Assembly (NCBI GenBank): GCA_937876495.1
Contig: CALEGL010000275.1
Location: 1 to 8,444 of the forward strand
Source: an uncultured Bifidobacterium sp.
Lineage (GTDB): Bacteria > Actinomycetota > Actinomycetes > Actinomycetales > Bifidobacteriaceae
Direction of reading: 5' to 3'
DNA length: 8,444 bases
Shown here: positions 1 through 6,176 of the stretch, piece after piece
How positions within the stretch are numbered: position 1 is the first letter of the stretch
Layout: the number at the start of each line of letters is the position of its first letter
The notes under the pieces: generated by a model
Databases searched by the model: none
What the model was told of the DNA's origin: nothing
The model's input: the letters and a program-made list of their open reading frames with translations, nothing else
Program-made: the position numbers and the translations under genes

Positions 1-54
1 GGCATACGAGATTCGCCTTAGTCTCGTGGGCTCGGAGATGTGTAGAAGGGACAG
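1..54 (+). other. Illumina Nextera i7 adapter/index read-through (not genomic)
   Basis: Bases 1-12 match the end of the Illumina P7 primer. Bases 13-20 (TCGCCTTA) match the Nextera N701 index as it appears in the primer. Bases 21-35 match the Nextera read-2 adapter, and 36-54 match the 19-base transposase mosaic end with two mismatches (T to G at 45, A to G at 49). Recognisable protein-coding homology (ApbE) begins right after it at 55. This stretch should be trimmed and not interpreted biologically. The identification is from memory of the published adapter sequences. Confidence 0.96.
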
Positions 55-1146
55 GCCTTCCCCCAGGCCCTAGGCACCGGCATCCTCATCCGCTCCGACC
101 GCCCCCTCGGCGACGACGTCACGCGGCGCCTGCGGTCGCTGATCGACGGCTATGAATCCGTCCTCTCCCGGTTCCGGGCGGATTCGACGGTGACGGCCAT
201 GGGCGGGGCCGTGCATGGAGGGACCTTCGAGTTCCCCGCCTGGGCCGGACCTCTTCTCGATCTCGTCGACGCCCTGGACGAGGCCACCGAGGGCGGCATC
301 GACCCCTGTGTCGGCGAGGACCTCATCCGTCTGGGCTACGGCGCCGATCTGAGCTTCCGCGTCGAACCGGACGCGGCCCGCCGCCTCGGGTCCCTCCACG
401 GACGCCCCACATGGAGGCGCGACGTGCGGCGCGACGGCGTCACGCTGCGCACGCGCGGACCGGTGCATCTGGACTTCGGCTGCTGCGGCAAGGGCCATGT
501 CGTCGATCTTCTCGTCCGCGCGGTCCTCGAGGCCGACGGCGAGCAGGGCGCGTCGGGGGCTTCCGGCCGTGTCCTGCTGGTCGATGCGGGCGGCGACATC
601 CGCGTCAGAACCCCGGAACCTCGTCGTGCCCCTCGTCATGTTCCAGGAACCGCGGACGATCCCGGCCCTGGCACGGCCCCGCGCGATGGCTCAGTCGCCG
701 GCGCCGCCGCCACGCTCGGCACGGCGGCATCCATTCCCGCAGCGCCCATCACGGTGGCGTTGGAGGACCCTCATGACGAATCGCTTGCCGTCGGCGTCGC
801 CGAGCCGTCCGCGGGATCCCTGTGCGCCTCGGCTCCCAGCCGGCGCCACTGGACTGACGCGGCCCATCACCGGCTGCATCACCTGCTGGACGCCGCGAGC
901 GGACTGCCCGTCGAGGAGACCGCCGCGACATGGACGGCCGTCGAGGAGACCGCCAGCCCGATTCCGACCGCCGTCGCCGACGGACTGGCCACCGCCCTGT
1001 TCGTCAGCGACCCGGGAAGGCTGGCCGAACGCTGGGGCAGGGCGACGGACGGGTCCATCCCCTTCTCCTGCCTCGTGCTGCGGGCCGACGGACGGGCCGT
1101 CATGGGCGGGGACTTCCCGGGAAGGCTTTTCCTCCGGAGGGCATGA
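55..1146 (+). CDS. apbE: ApbE-family FAD:protein FMN transferase, 5'-truncated by contig edge
   Basis: The family covalently attaches FMN from FAD to Thr/Ser of target flavoproteins, usually at or outside the membrane, with Mg2+. The frame is open from base 55, so the usual N-terminus is missing; the first in-frame ATG (190) lies inside conserved sequence and is not the real start. With A at base 55 as residue 1, 363 residues remain. They show the ApbE order: ALGTG near residues 5-9, SRFRADS at 38-44, GKG...VD with Lys146 (usually GaiaKGyavD), AGGDI at 178-182, LHHLLD ending at Asp279 (usually HHIIDPRTG), and the metal-binding ADGLAT segment with Asp309 and Thr313 (usually aDalaT). A Pro/Ala/Gly-rich insert of about 49 residues (about 183-231) follows GGDI, where most relatives have a short loop. 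No FMN-acceptor partner is visible here. The gene converges on the ABC operon, with the stop TGA at 1144-1146. The family is secure; the exact start and target protein are unknown. Confidence 0.88.
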   Translation, partial: AFPQALGTGILIRSDRPLGDDVTRRLRSLIDGYESVLSRFRADSTVTAMGGAVHGGTFEFPAWAGPLLDLVDALDEATEGGIDPCVGEDLIRLGYGADLSFRVEPDAARRLGSLHGRPTWRRDVRRDGVTLRTRGPVHLDFGCCGKGHVVDLLVRAVLEADGEQGASGASGRVLLVDAGGDIRVRTPEPRRAPRHVPGTADDPGPGTAPRDGSVAGAAATLGTAASIPAAPITVALEDPHDESLAVGVAEPSAGSLCASAPSRRHWTDAAHHRLHHLLDAASGLPVEETAATWTAVEETASPIPTAVADGLATALFVSDPGRLAERWGRATDGSIPFSCLVLRADGRAVMGGDFPGRLFLRRA

Positions 1147-1254
1147 GAGGGCGCCGACGCGGAAGGGCCAGGAGCAAGGCCCCCGCGAAGGGATGCGCCT
1201 CCGCGGAACCACCCGAGGACACCCGGCTCCCGACCCCAACTGGGCCGGCTCCGT

Positions 1255-1285
1255 CCGGTTCGACCCCAGGGCACGCCGGAACCGG
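1255..1285 (-). terminator. Inverted repeat just past the ABC operon, possible terminator
   Basis: CCGGTTC (1255-1261) and GAACCGG (1279-1285) form a perfect 7-bp inverted repeat with a 17-base loop, starting three bases beyond the stop codon of the second ABC gene. It sits in the 141-base gap between two convergent genes, where a bidirectional terminator is expected. No T-run follows on either strand, so efficient intrinsic termination is uncertain. A weaker GGGCC/GGCCC pair (1165-1169 with 1178-1182) follows the apbE stop. Nothing else is seen in this gap. Confidence 0.4.
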
Positions 1286-1287
1286 TC

Positions 1288-3336
1288 TCAGGACTCCTCG
1301 GACGCCGACGCGGACGCACCCCCATCTCCTGCTTCGGCCACCGACACCCGCGCGAACTGGCTGTTGTACAGATCCGCGTAGAACCCGCCGCGCGCGAGCA
1401 GCTCGTCGTGGGTGCCGCGCTCGACGATGTCGCCGCCGTTCATGACGAGAATCATGTCGGCGTTGCGGATGGTGGAGAGGCGGTGGGCGATGACGAAGCT
1501 CGTGCGCCCCACCATGAGCGCGTCCATCGCCTTCTGGATGAGCTCCTCGGTTCGCGTGTCCACCGAGCTGGTGGCCTCGTCGAGGATGAGGATCGGCGCG
1601 TCCCTCACCATGGCCCGGGCGATGGTGAGCAGCTGCCGCTGCCCCTGGGACAGGCTCGTCGAATCGTCGAGCACCGTGTCGTAGCCCTGCGGCAGTGAGC
1701 GGATGAAGCGGTCCAGCCCCACCGCGCGACAGGCCTGCTCGACCTGCCGATCGGTGACGCCGGGGCGCGAGTAGACGACGTTCTCCCGCACGGTGCCGCG
1801 GAACACCCAGGTGTCCTGAAGCACCATGGCGAACTGCTCATGGACGTCGGCGCGAGGCACCGCGCGGGCGTCCACCCCGTCGATGGTGATCGTCCCCGAG
1901 GAGATCTCGTAGAAGCGCATGAGCAGGTTGACCATCGTCGTCTTGCCCGCCCCGGTGGGGCCGACGATCGCCACCTTCTGGCCTGCCTTCACCGAGGCCG
2001 AGAAGTCGCGGATGATGGTGCGGTCCGGGTCGTAGCCGAAATGCACGTGGCTGAACTCCACGTCGCCATGCACGGGGACAGGGTTCCCCTGCGCATCCCT
2101 GCCCAGCCGCGCCTTCTTGCCGGACTCGTCCTCCATCTCGGGCTCGTCGAGGAAGGCGAACACCCTCTCGGATGCGGCGGCGCAGCGCTGGAGGTTCTGG
2201 AAGGCCTGCGCGAACTGCGACAGCGGCTGCGTGAAGAGCCGGATGTACATCATGAAGGCCACGATGACGCCGAAGGAGATCGCCCCGTCCATGGCACGCA
2301 CGGCGCCGACCACGCAGACGACGACGTAGCCGAGGTTCCCGACGAAGTTCATCAGCGGCATCATGAGGCCGGAGAGGAACTGGCTCTTCCAGCCGGAGTC
2401 GTACAGGTCGGCGTTGTAGCGCTCGAAGCGGCGGATGGAGTCGGCCTCGCCGTTGTAGGTCTTGACGATGACGTGCCCCGCGTACATCTCCTCGACGTGG
2501 CCGTTGACGTCGCCCAGGGCGATCTGCTGGCGCACGAAGAAGCGCTGCGAGGCGGCCATGATGGCGCCCATGACGAGCATGCCCAGCAGGCTGGCTCCGA
2601 TGGCGCACAGGGTCATGACGACGTCGTTGCGGAACATCATCACCAGCGAGCCGACGAACAGCGTCAGCGAGGTGATGAGGGAGCCGAGGGACTGCCCGAG
2701 CGTCTGGCCTATGGCGTCCACGTCGTTGGTGATGCGCGAGAGCACGTCGCCGGTGCTGGTGCGGTCGAAGTAGCGCAGCGGCAGACGGTTGATCTTGGTG
2801 CTGATCGACGTGCGCAGGCGCTGGGCCGTGCGCTGGGTGACGTCGGCCATGATCCAGCTCTGCAGGTAGCCGAGGATCGCGTAGGCCGCGTACAGGGCGA
2901 CCAGGGTCCAGGCGATGCGGCCGACGGCCGTGAGGTCCACGGATCCGAGGACGGGGACGCCGCGGACGAGGGCCGGCAGTCCCTTGGCGATCTCGTTGGT
3001 GATGTCGCGCAGCCTGTCCGGGCCGATGATCTGGCAAATGGTCCCGGCCGCGCCCAGCACGATGGCGACGAGCACGGCGGGCACGTAGCGACGGCTATAG
3101 GCCGCCAGCCGCCCCATGACCCTGCCGAAGTCGTCGGGTTTCTCTGCCGGGCCGCGGGCGCCCGGCCCGTGGCCGCCGCCCATCTGCCGCATCGGCCGTG
3201 CGACCGGACGTCCCGCCGTGCGCCCTCCGTCCCGTCGTTCCTCCGCCATATCCGCCTGCGTCCTTCCCATCCGCGTCCACGCCGTTCGCGCCGTCGATCC
3301 GCTTGTCGCGGCCGTTCCTCCGTTCGCCGTCGTCAT
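1288..3336 (-). CDS. ABC exporter half-transporter, canonical ATPase subunit (TMD-NBD)
   Basis: This is a 682-residue type IV (B-family) ABC half-transporter, likely the catalytically competent half of a heterodimeric multidrug-type exporter. The first ~65 residues are a low-complexity Gly/Ala/Arg-rich cytoplasmic tail. A six-helix membrane domain follows at about 84-370 (hydrophobic stretches near 84-108, 137-160, 216-262, 324-368), with the intracellular-loop motif YFDRTSTGDVLSR at 189-201. The nucleotide-binding domain has Walker A GPTGAGKTT (459-467), Q-loop Gln507, signature LSQGQ (562-566), Walker B ILILDE with catalytic Glu587, D-loop SSVD and H-loop His618, all canonical. The ATG overlaps the upstream ABC stop as ATGA (3333-3336), and AAGGAG lies 8 bases before it, which fixes this start and implies translational coupling. 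A longer in-frame reading up to base 5280 exists but is a shadow of the neighbouring ABC gene. The substrate cannot be read from sequence; drug, peptide or lipid export are all possible. Confidence 0.93.
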   Translation of the reverse strand: MTTANGGTAATSGSTARTAWTRMGRTQADMAEERRDGGRTAGRPVARPMRQMGGGHGPGARGPAEKPDDFGRVMGRLAAYSRRYVPAVLVAIVLGAAGTICQIIGPDRLRDITNEIAKGLPALVRGVPVLGSVDLTAVGRIAWTLVALYAAYAILGYLQSWIMADVTQRTAQRLRTSISTKINRLPLRYFDRTSTGDVLSRITNDVDAIGQTLGQSLGSLITSLTLFVGSLVMMFRNDVVMTLCAIGASLLGMLVMGAIMAASQRFFVRQQIALGDVNGHVEEMYAGHVIVKTYNGEADSIRRFERYNADLYDSGWKSQFLSGLMMPLMNFVGNLGYVVVCVVGAVRAMDGAISFGVIVAFMMYIRLFTQPLSQFAQAFQNLQRCAAASERVFAFLDEPEMEDESGKKARLGRDAQGNPVPVHGDVEFSHVHFGYDPDRTIIRDFSASVKAGQKVAIVGPTGAGKTTMVNLLMRFYEISSGTITIDGVDARAVPRADVHEQFAMVLQDTWVFRGTVRENVVYSRPGVTDRQVEQACRAVGLDRFIRSLPQGYDTVLDDSTSLSQGQRQLLTIARAMVRDAPILILDEATSSVDTRTEELIQKAMDALMVGRTSFVIAHRLSTIRNADMILVMNGGDIVERGTHDELLARGGFYADLYNSQFARVSVAEAGDGGASASASEES

Positions 3337-5234
3337 GCCGCCAGCTCCTTCGCGGTGAGCTGCGATTCGGCGATCTGCCGGTACACCTCGCAGGAGCCGA
3401 GCAGCTCGCGATGCGTGCCCTGTCCCACGACGCGGCCGTCGTCGAGCACGACGATGCGGTCGGCGTCCATGATGGTGCCGATGCGCTGGGCGACGATGAG
3501 CTTGGTGGCGTCGCGCGCCTCGCCGGCGAGCGCCTCGCGCACGGCGCGGTCCGTGCGGAAGTCGAGGGCGCTGAAGGAGTCGTCGAAGACGAGGATCTCC
3601 GGATGCCGGAACACCGCCCGCGCGATGGACAGCCTCTGCTTCTGCCCGCCGGAGACGTTGGAGCCGCCCTGGGCGATGGGCGCCTCGAGACCGCCCTCCA
3701 TGCGGTCGACGAATTCGTCGGCCTGGGCCACATGCACGGCACGTTGGACGCGGTCCCGCCGGTCCGAGGCCTCGTTCCCGTTGGCCCCATCCCCGGAGCC
3801 GGAGCCGCCGTCCGTCGCCGTCCCATCGCGTCCGAGCAGCTCCGCCTCGCGCCGGCGTCCGGCCCGGGTGGAGGTGTCGGGCAGCTCGACGTCGAGTCCG
3901 GCGCCCCTGCGGGCGGGGTCGTCGCCGTAGGAGACGTTGGAGGAGACCGTCCCGGAGAACAGCACGGACTTCTGCGGGACGTAGCCGATGCGTCCCCTGA
4001 GGGCCCGCACGTCGTACTCGCGCACGTCCACGCCGTCGACGAGCACCTGCCCCTCGGTGGCGTCGTACAGGCGCGGCACGAGGTTGATGAGAGTGGACTT
4101 GCCGGAGCCGGTGGAGCCGATGAAGGCCACGGTCTGGCCGGGGTCGGCCTGGAAGCTCACATGCCTGAGCATGGGTTCGCGGGCGCCCGGATACGTGAAG
4201 CTCACGTCGCGGAACTCCACCGTCCCCGCACGGCCGGGCTCGCCCTCGGTCCGGGTGCCGGAGACCACGGACGGCTTCGTGCCAAGCACCTCGAGGACGC
4301 GGTGCGCGGACACGTCGGCGCGAGGCAGCAGCACGAACACCATGCTCATCAGCAGGAAGGCCATGATGACCTGCACCGAGTAGCTGGAGAAGACGACCAT
4401 GTTGGAGAACAGCGTGAGCCTGTCCGTGGCGGCGGCCGCCTGGATGAGGTAGGCGCCGATCCAGTACACGGCGAGCATGAGCCCGTTCATCACGGTGTTC
4501 ATCAGCGGCATCATGACGGCCATCGCCCGGTTGGTGAACAGCTGGGTGCCCGTCAGGGCGTCGTTGGCATGGGTGAAGCGGTCCTCCTGGAATCCTTCGG
4601 CGTTGTAGGCGCGCACCACGCGCAGCCCCACGAGGTTCTCGCGGGCCACGTCGTTGATGTCGTCGGTGAGGCGCTGCATGCTGCGGAACTTCGGGAGCAC
4701 CTGCCACATGAGCAGGGCCACGGCGACCATGAGGATGGCGACGGCCACGCCGGTGGCCAGCGTCCAGTCGACGCCCTTCCCGGCGATCTTGACGAGGGCC
4801 CACACGGCCATGATGGGCGCGCGCACGAGCAGCAGCAGACCCATGGTGATGAACATCTGGATCTGGGTGATGTCGTTCGTGGAGCGGGTGATGAGGCTCG
4901 CCGTGGAGAACCGTCCCATCTCGGCCGGACCGAAGGACTCGACGGCGCGGAACTCCAGCGAGCGCAGCCTCTGTCCGAAGGAGGCGGCCACGCGCGCGGC
5001 GATGAAGCCGGTGGCCACGGCGCACATCACGGACCCCAGGGAGACGCCGAGCATCTTGCCGCCGGCGATCCAGATGTCCCGCATGGCGCTGCCTTCGGTC
5101 TCCACCAGCGTGGTGATGTCCGACATGTAGTCGGGCAGCTTGAGGTCGAGCCACACCTGGCCGACGACGAACAGCAGGCCTGCGAGAAGCTGTCCTATCT
5201 CGGCCTTCGACAGGTATCGGCAGATGCGAAGCAT
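3333..5234 (-). CDS. ABC exporter half-transporter, degenerate-site subunit (TMD-NBD)
   Basis: This is a 633-residue half-transporter, first of the ABC pair. A membrane domain covers about residues 10-305 (hydrophobic segments near 15-35, 58-80, 127-150, 157-178, 246-266, 282-302) with the loop motif STASLITRSTNDI at 110-122. The NBD has Walker A GSTGSGKST (373-381), Q-loop Gln421, signature VSGGQ (527-531) and Walker B ILVFDD, in which Asp552 replaces the catalytic Glu; Gln583 replaces the H-loop His. These two changes are known for the degenerate half of heterodimeric exporters such as TM287/288 and BmrCD. Between Q-loop and signature lies a charged, Gly/Ser/Asp-rich insert of roughly 50 residues (about 442-496). 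The ATG at 5234 is chosen over an ATG 38 codons upstream, because GGAAGGGAG sits 4 bases before it and the membrane-domain homology starts there; the upstream extension is Arg/Pro-rich leader DNA. It likely pairs with the overlapping downstream gene under MarR control. Confidence 0.93.
   Translation of the reverse strand: MLRICRYLSKAEIGQLLAGLLFVVGQVWLDLKLPDYMSDITTLVETEGSAMRDIWIAGGKMLGVSLGSVMCAVATGFIAARVAASFGQRLRSLEFRAVESFGPAEMGRFSTASLITRSTNDITQIQMFITMGLLLLVRAPIMAVWALVKIAGKGVDWTLATGVAVAILMVAVALLMWQVLPKFRSMQRLTDDINDVARENLVGLRVVRAYNAEGFQEDRFTHANDALTGTQLFTNRAMAVMMPLMNTVMNGLMLAVYWIGAYLIQAAAATDRLTLFSNMVVFSSYSVQVIMAFLLMSMVFVLLPRADVSAHRVLEVLGTKPSVVSGTRTEGEPGRAGTVEFRDVSFTYPGAREPMLRHVSFQADPGQTVAFIGSTGSGKSTLINLVPRLYDATEGQVLVDGVDVREYDVRALRGRIGYVPQKSVLFSGTVSSNVSYGDDPARRGAGLDVELPDTSTRAGRRREAELLGRDGTATDGGSGSGDGANGNEASDRRDRVQRAVHVAQADEFVDRMEGGLEAPIAQGGSNVSGGQKQRLSIARAVFRHPEILVFDDSFSALDFRTDRAVREALAGEARDATKLIVAQRIGTIMDADRIVVLDDGRVVGQGTHRELLGSCEVYRQIAESQLTAKELAA
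3345..3350 (-). promoter_or_regulatory. Ribosome binding site of the second ABC gene, inside the first
   Basis: On the minus strand this reads AAGGAG, 8 bases upstream of the ATG at 3336. It lies within the last codons of the upstream ABC gene, just before the ATGA stop/start overlap. It decides the start of the downstream subunit and supports coupled, near-stoichiometric translation of the two halves. Confidence 0.8.
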
Positions 5235-5238
5235 GGGG

Positions 5239-5247
5239 CTCCCTTCC
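5239..5247 (-). promoter_or_regulatory. Ribosome binding site of the first ABC gene
   Basis: The minus strand reads GGAAGGGAG, then CCCC and the ATG at 5234. The spacing of 4 bases is slightly short but acceptable. It supports this start over the in-frame ATG at 5348, which sits inside the inverted repeat 5343-5357 and has no comparable site. Confidence 0.7.
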
Positions 5248-5272
5248 GGAGTGGACGTTCGGTTCGACGGAT

Positions 5273-5302
5273 GCCGGCATGCCGGCCCGGGCCGGGCCCG
5301 GG
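5273..5302 (-). promoter_or_regulatory. Very GC-rich palindromic leader hairpin before ABC operon
   Basis: Bases 5273-5286 (GCCGGCATGCCGGC) are a perfect 14-base palindrome. They adjoin a run of nested palindromes, CCCGGGCCGGGCCCGGG, at 5286-5302. In the ABC mRNA this lies about 40-70 bases upstream of the start codon, in the presumed 5' leader. It should fold into a very stable stem. It could influence translation or mRNA stability, or mark a leftover terminator after marR, but it has no T-run. The function is not established. Confidence 0.45.
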
Positions 5303-5342
5303 CGATGCGGTCAGGCCTCGCAGAAGGCCCGTCGAATCTCAG

Positions 5343-5357
5343 TGGCATGGTATGCCA
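5343..5357. promoter_or_regulatory. Perfect 6-3-6 inverted repeat, candidate MarR operator
   Basis: TGGCAT-GGT-ATGCCA is a perfect 6-bp inverted repeat with a 3-base centre. It lies in the 239-base gap between marR and the first ABC gene, next to the only AT-rich patch of the gap. The size and symmetry suit a dimeric winged-helix regulator such as the adjacent MarR protein. If transcription starts just downstream of the TATATT-like box at 5393-5398, the site would lie roughly 30-45 bases into the transcript, a position compatible with roadblock repression. The assignment is inference from position and symmetry only. Confidence 0.5.
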
Positions 5358-5390
5358 TTAACTTCGTCCGTTTATTTCTTACGCCGTGAG

Positions 5391-5398
5391 ATAATATA
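5391..5398 (-). promoter_or_regulatory. Putative -10 region of ABC operon promoter
   Basis: The minus strand reads TATATTAT here, inside an AT-rich patch (about 5357-5400) that stands out in very GC-rich surroundings, downstream of marR and upstream of the ABC genes. No good -35 hexamer is found 16-18 bases upstream. Instead, two direct copies of GGACGT (plus-strand 5409-5414 and 5420-5425) lie 11 bases apart there, which might be an activator site or chance. This suggests that the ABC genes have their own promoter as well as possible read-through from marR. Confidence 0.4.
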
Positions 5399-5473
5399 CA
5401 CCACGAAAGGACGTTCCTCGGACGTCACGCATCCCGAGGATGGCGGCGCCGACACCGGAGTCGGACGGCCCGG

Positions 5474-6046
5474 TCAGTCGACGGGCGGCACCGCATCCCC
5501 CACGGCATCCCCCGCCGCATCCGGCTTCCCGTCATGTCGAAGCGTCTCGCGGATCCTCGCGCGGCGATCCCTCTCCTCGACGAAGGCGCGCTGCACCTCG
5601 TCGGAGGTCGGGCGCGGCTCGCCGGGACGGCAGACGGACATGTACGTGGCGAACTCGCAGGTCAGATCGACGAACTCGCGGGTGCGGCGCTCCCCCATCT
5701 GACGGAAGATCCAGCACACCGCCGAGCGCATCTCCTCGTACCCCCGCTCGACCTCGCGCCTGCCGTCCTCGGTGAGGTTGACGAGAACCGTCCGCCGGTC
5801 CGCCGGGTCCACCTCGCGAGTGACGTAGCCCTTGCGCTCGAGGATGGCGAGAAGGGCCGAGATGCGGCCGGAGCTGGCCTTGAGCGCCGAGGCGAGCATG
5901 GTGGGGGTGGACGTGCCATGATGCTGCAGATACCGCAGCAGGAAGGGCTCCCCCTTGCCGGATCGGATAAGACGCGTCTGCAGCTCGGATCGCTTCATCG
6001 CCACCGCGGCGAAAAGTTCGTCCAGGGCCTCGCGTTCGTATCCCAC
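5474..6046 (-). CDS. MarR-family winged-helix transcriptional regulator
   Basis: This 190-residue protein has a MarR-type fold. It has N-terminal dimerisation helices, a helix-turn-helix over about residues 35-72 with the recognition helix around 58-71 (SSGRISALLAILERKG), and a wing carrying the family hallmark DPADRRTVLVNLTEDG at 80-95. Further dimerisation helices follow at about 97-138. The last ~50 residues are longer than in most MarR proteins, charged, and end in a repetitive Asp-Ala-rich tail. MarR proteins are dimeric repressors, often released by small phenolic or toxic ligands. Here the gene lies upstream of, and in the same direction as, two ABC exporter genes, so it most likely controls them and perhaps itself. 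The start is GTG at 6046: AAGGA lies 7 bases before it, while the nearby ATGs (6051, 6054) are out of frame. The effector is unknown. Confidence 0.9.
   Translation of the reverse strand: MGYEREALDELFAAVAMKRSELQTRLIRSGKGEPFLLRYLQHHGTSTPTMLASALKASSGRISALLAILERKGYVTREVDPADRRTVLVNLTEDGRREVERGYEEMRSAVCWIFRQMGERRTREFVDLTCEFATYMSVCRPGEPRPTSDEVQRAFVEERDRRARIRETLRHDGKPDAAGDAVGDAVPPVD
5493..5522 (-). repeat. 12-base tandem repeat in the 3' end of the marR gene
   Basis: On the plus strand GCATCCCCC recurs at 5493 and 5505, with a partial copy (GCATCC) at 5517, a period of 12 bases over about 2.5 copies. It encodes the Asp-Ala-x-Gly repeats at the C-terminus of the MarR protein. In-frame copy-number change would only lengthen or shorten this tail. 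Confidence 0.6.
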
Positions 6047-6053
6047 GGCATCA

Positions 6054-6058
6054 TCCTT
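6054..6058 (-). promoter_or_regulatory. Ribosome binding site selecting the GTG start of marR
   Basis: The minus strand reads AAGGA within GGGGAAGGAT, 7 bases upstream of the GTG at 6046. Two ATG triplets between it and the GTG are in other frames, so the GTG is the best start. Confidence 0.75.
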
Positions 6059-6069
6059 CCCCTGGCGCC

Positions 6070-6083
6070 GAGTCCTTGGACTC
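6070..6083. promoter_or_regulatory. 14-base inverted repeat upstream of marR
   Basis: GAGTCC-TT-GGACTC has perfect 6-bp arms and a 2-base centre, 24-37 bases upstream of the marR start codon. It could be an operator for marR autoregulation or a small leader hairpin. Its sequence differs from the repeat before the ABC genes, so one protein binding both is not obvious. The role is inferred from position only. Confidence 0.4.
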
Positions 6084-6098
6084 TCAGCGACGCCCCCA

Positions 6099-6121
6099 AA
6101 GTATCACACGCTAGAAGTATC
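6099..6121 (-). promoter_or_regulatory. marR promoter region with AAGTATC direct repeats
   Basis: AAGTATC occurs at 6099-6105 and 6115-6121 (plus strand), 16 bases apart. On the minus strand each gives GATACTT, and GATACT resembles a -10 hexamer. The region is less GC-rich than its surroundings and lies 53-75 bases before the marR start. No clear -35 is present for either copy, so which one acts as promoter, or whether the pair is a protein site, cannot be decided. Confidence 0.35.
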
Positions 6122-6135
6122 TTACCCCCATAGGC

Positions 6136-6165
6136 AAAAGAGCCCCTCGTCGGCCTCCACCGACG
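6136..6165 (-). terminator. Weak intrinsic terminator after the deoxyribosyltransferase gene
   Basis: On the minus strand CGTCGG-TGGAGG-CCGACG (6165-6148) forms a 6-bp stem with a 6-base loop, followed after 8 bases by TTTT (6139-6136). A further palindrome, CGCCGGCCGGCG (plus 6164-6175), lies between it and the stop codon. This could separate the gene from marR, although the short, displaced T-run suggests leaky termination. Confidence 0.45.
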
Positions 6166-6176
6166 CCGGCCGGCGC

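Noticed and set aside
36..54. Tn5-like 19-base mosaic end, possible transposon terminus
   Set aside because: It sits directly behind P7 primer, index and read-2 adapter sequence, so it comes from library tagmentation, not from a mobile element in the genome.
1840..3930. Plus-strand frame of 696 residues antisense to both ABC genes
   Set aside because: Composition mirrors the complement of the ABC genes, no domain or ribosome site is visible, and the opposite strand carries complete ABC motifs.
1288..5280. Single 1330-residue minus-strand reading frame, apparent giant fusion
   Set aside because: Its first ~650 residues are an Arg/His/Pro-rich out-of-frame reading of the first ABC gene. Only the part from 3336 is real, and it has its own ribosome site.
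3198..5702. Plus-strand frame of 834 residues antisense to the ABC genes
   Set aside because: It is His/Gly/Asp-rich with no recognisable domain and covers clear ABC coding sequence. High GC makes such antisense frames common.
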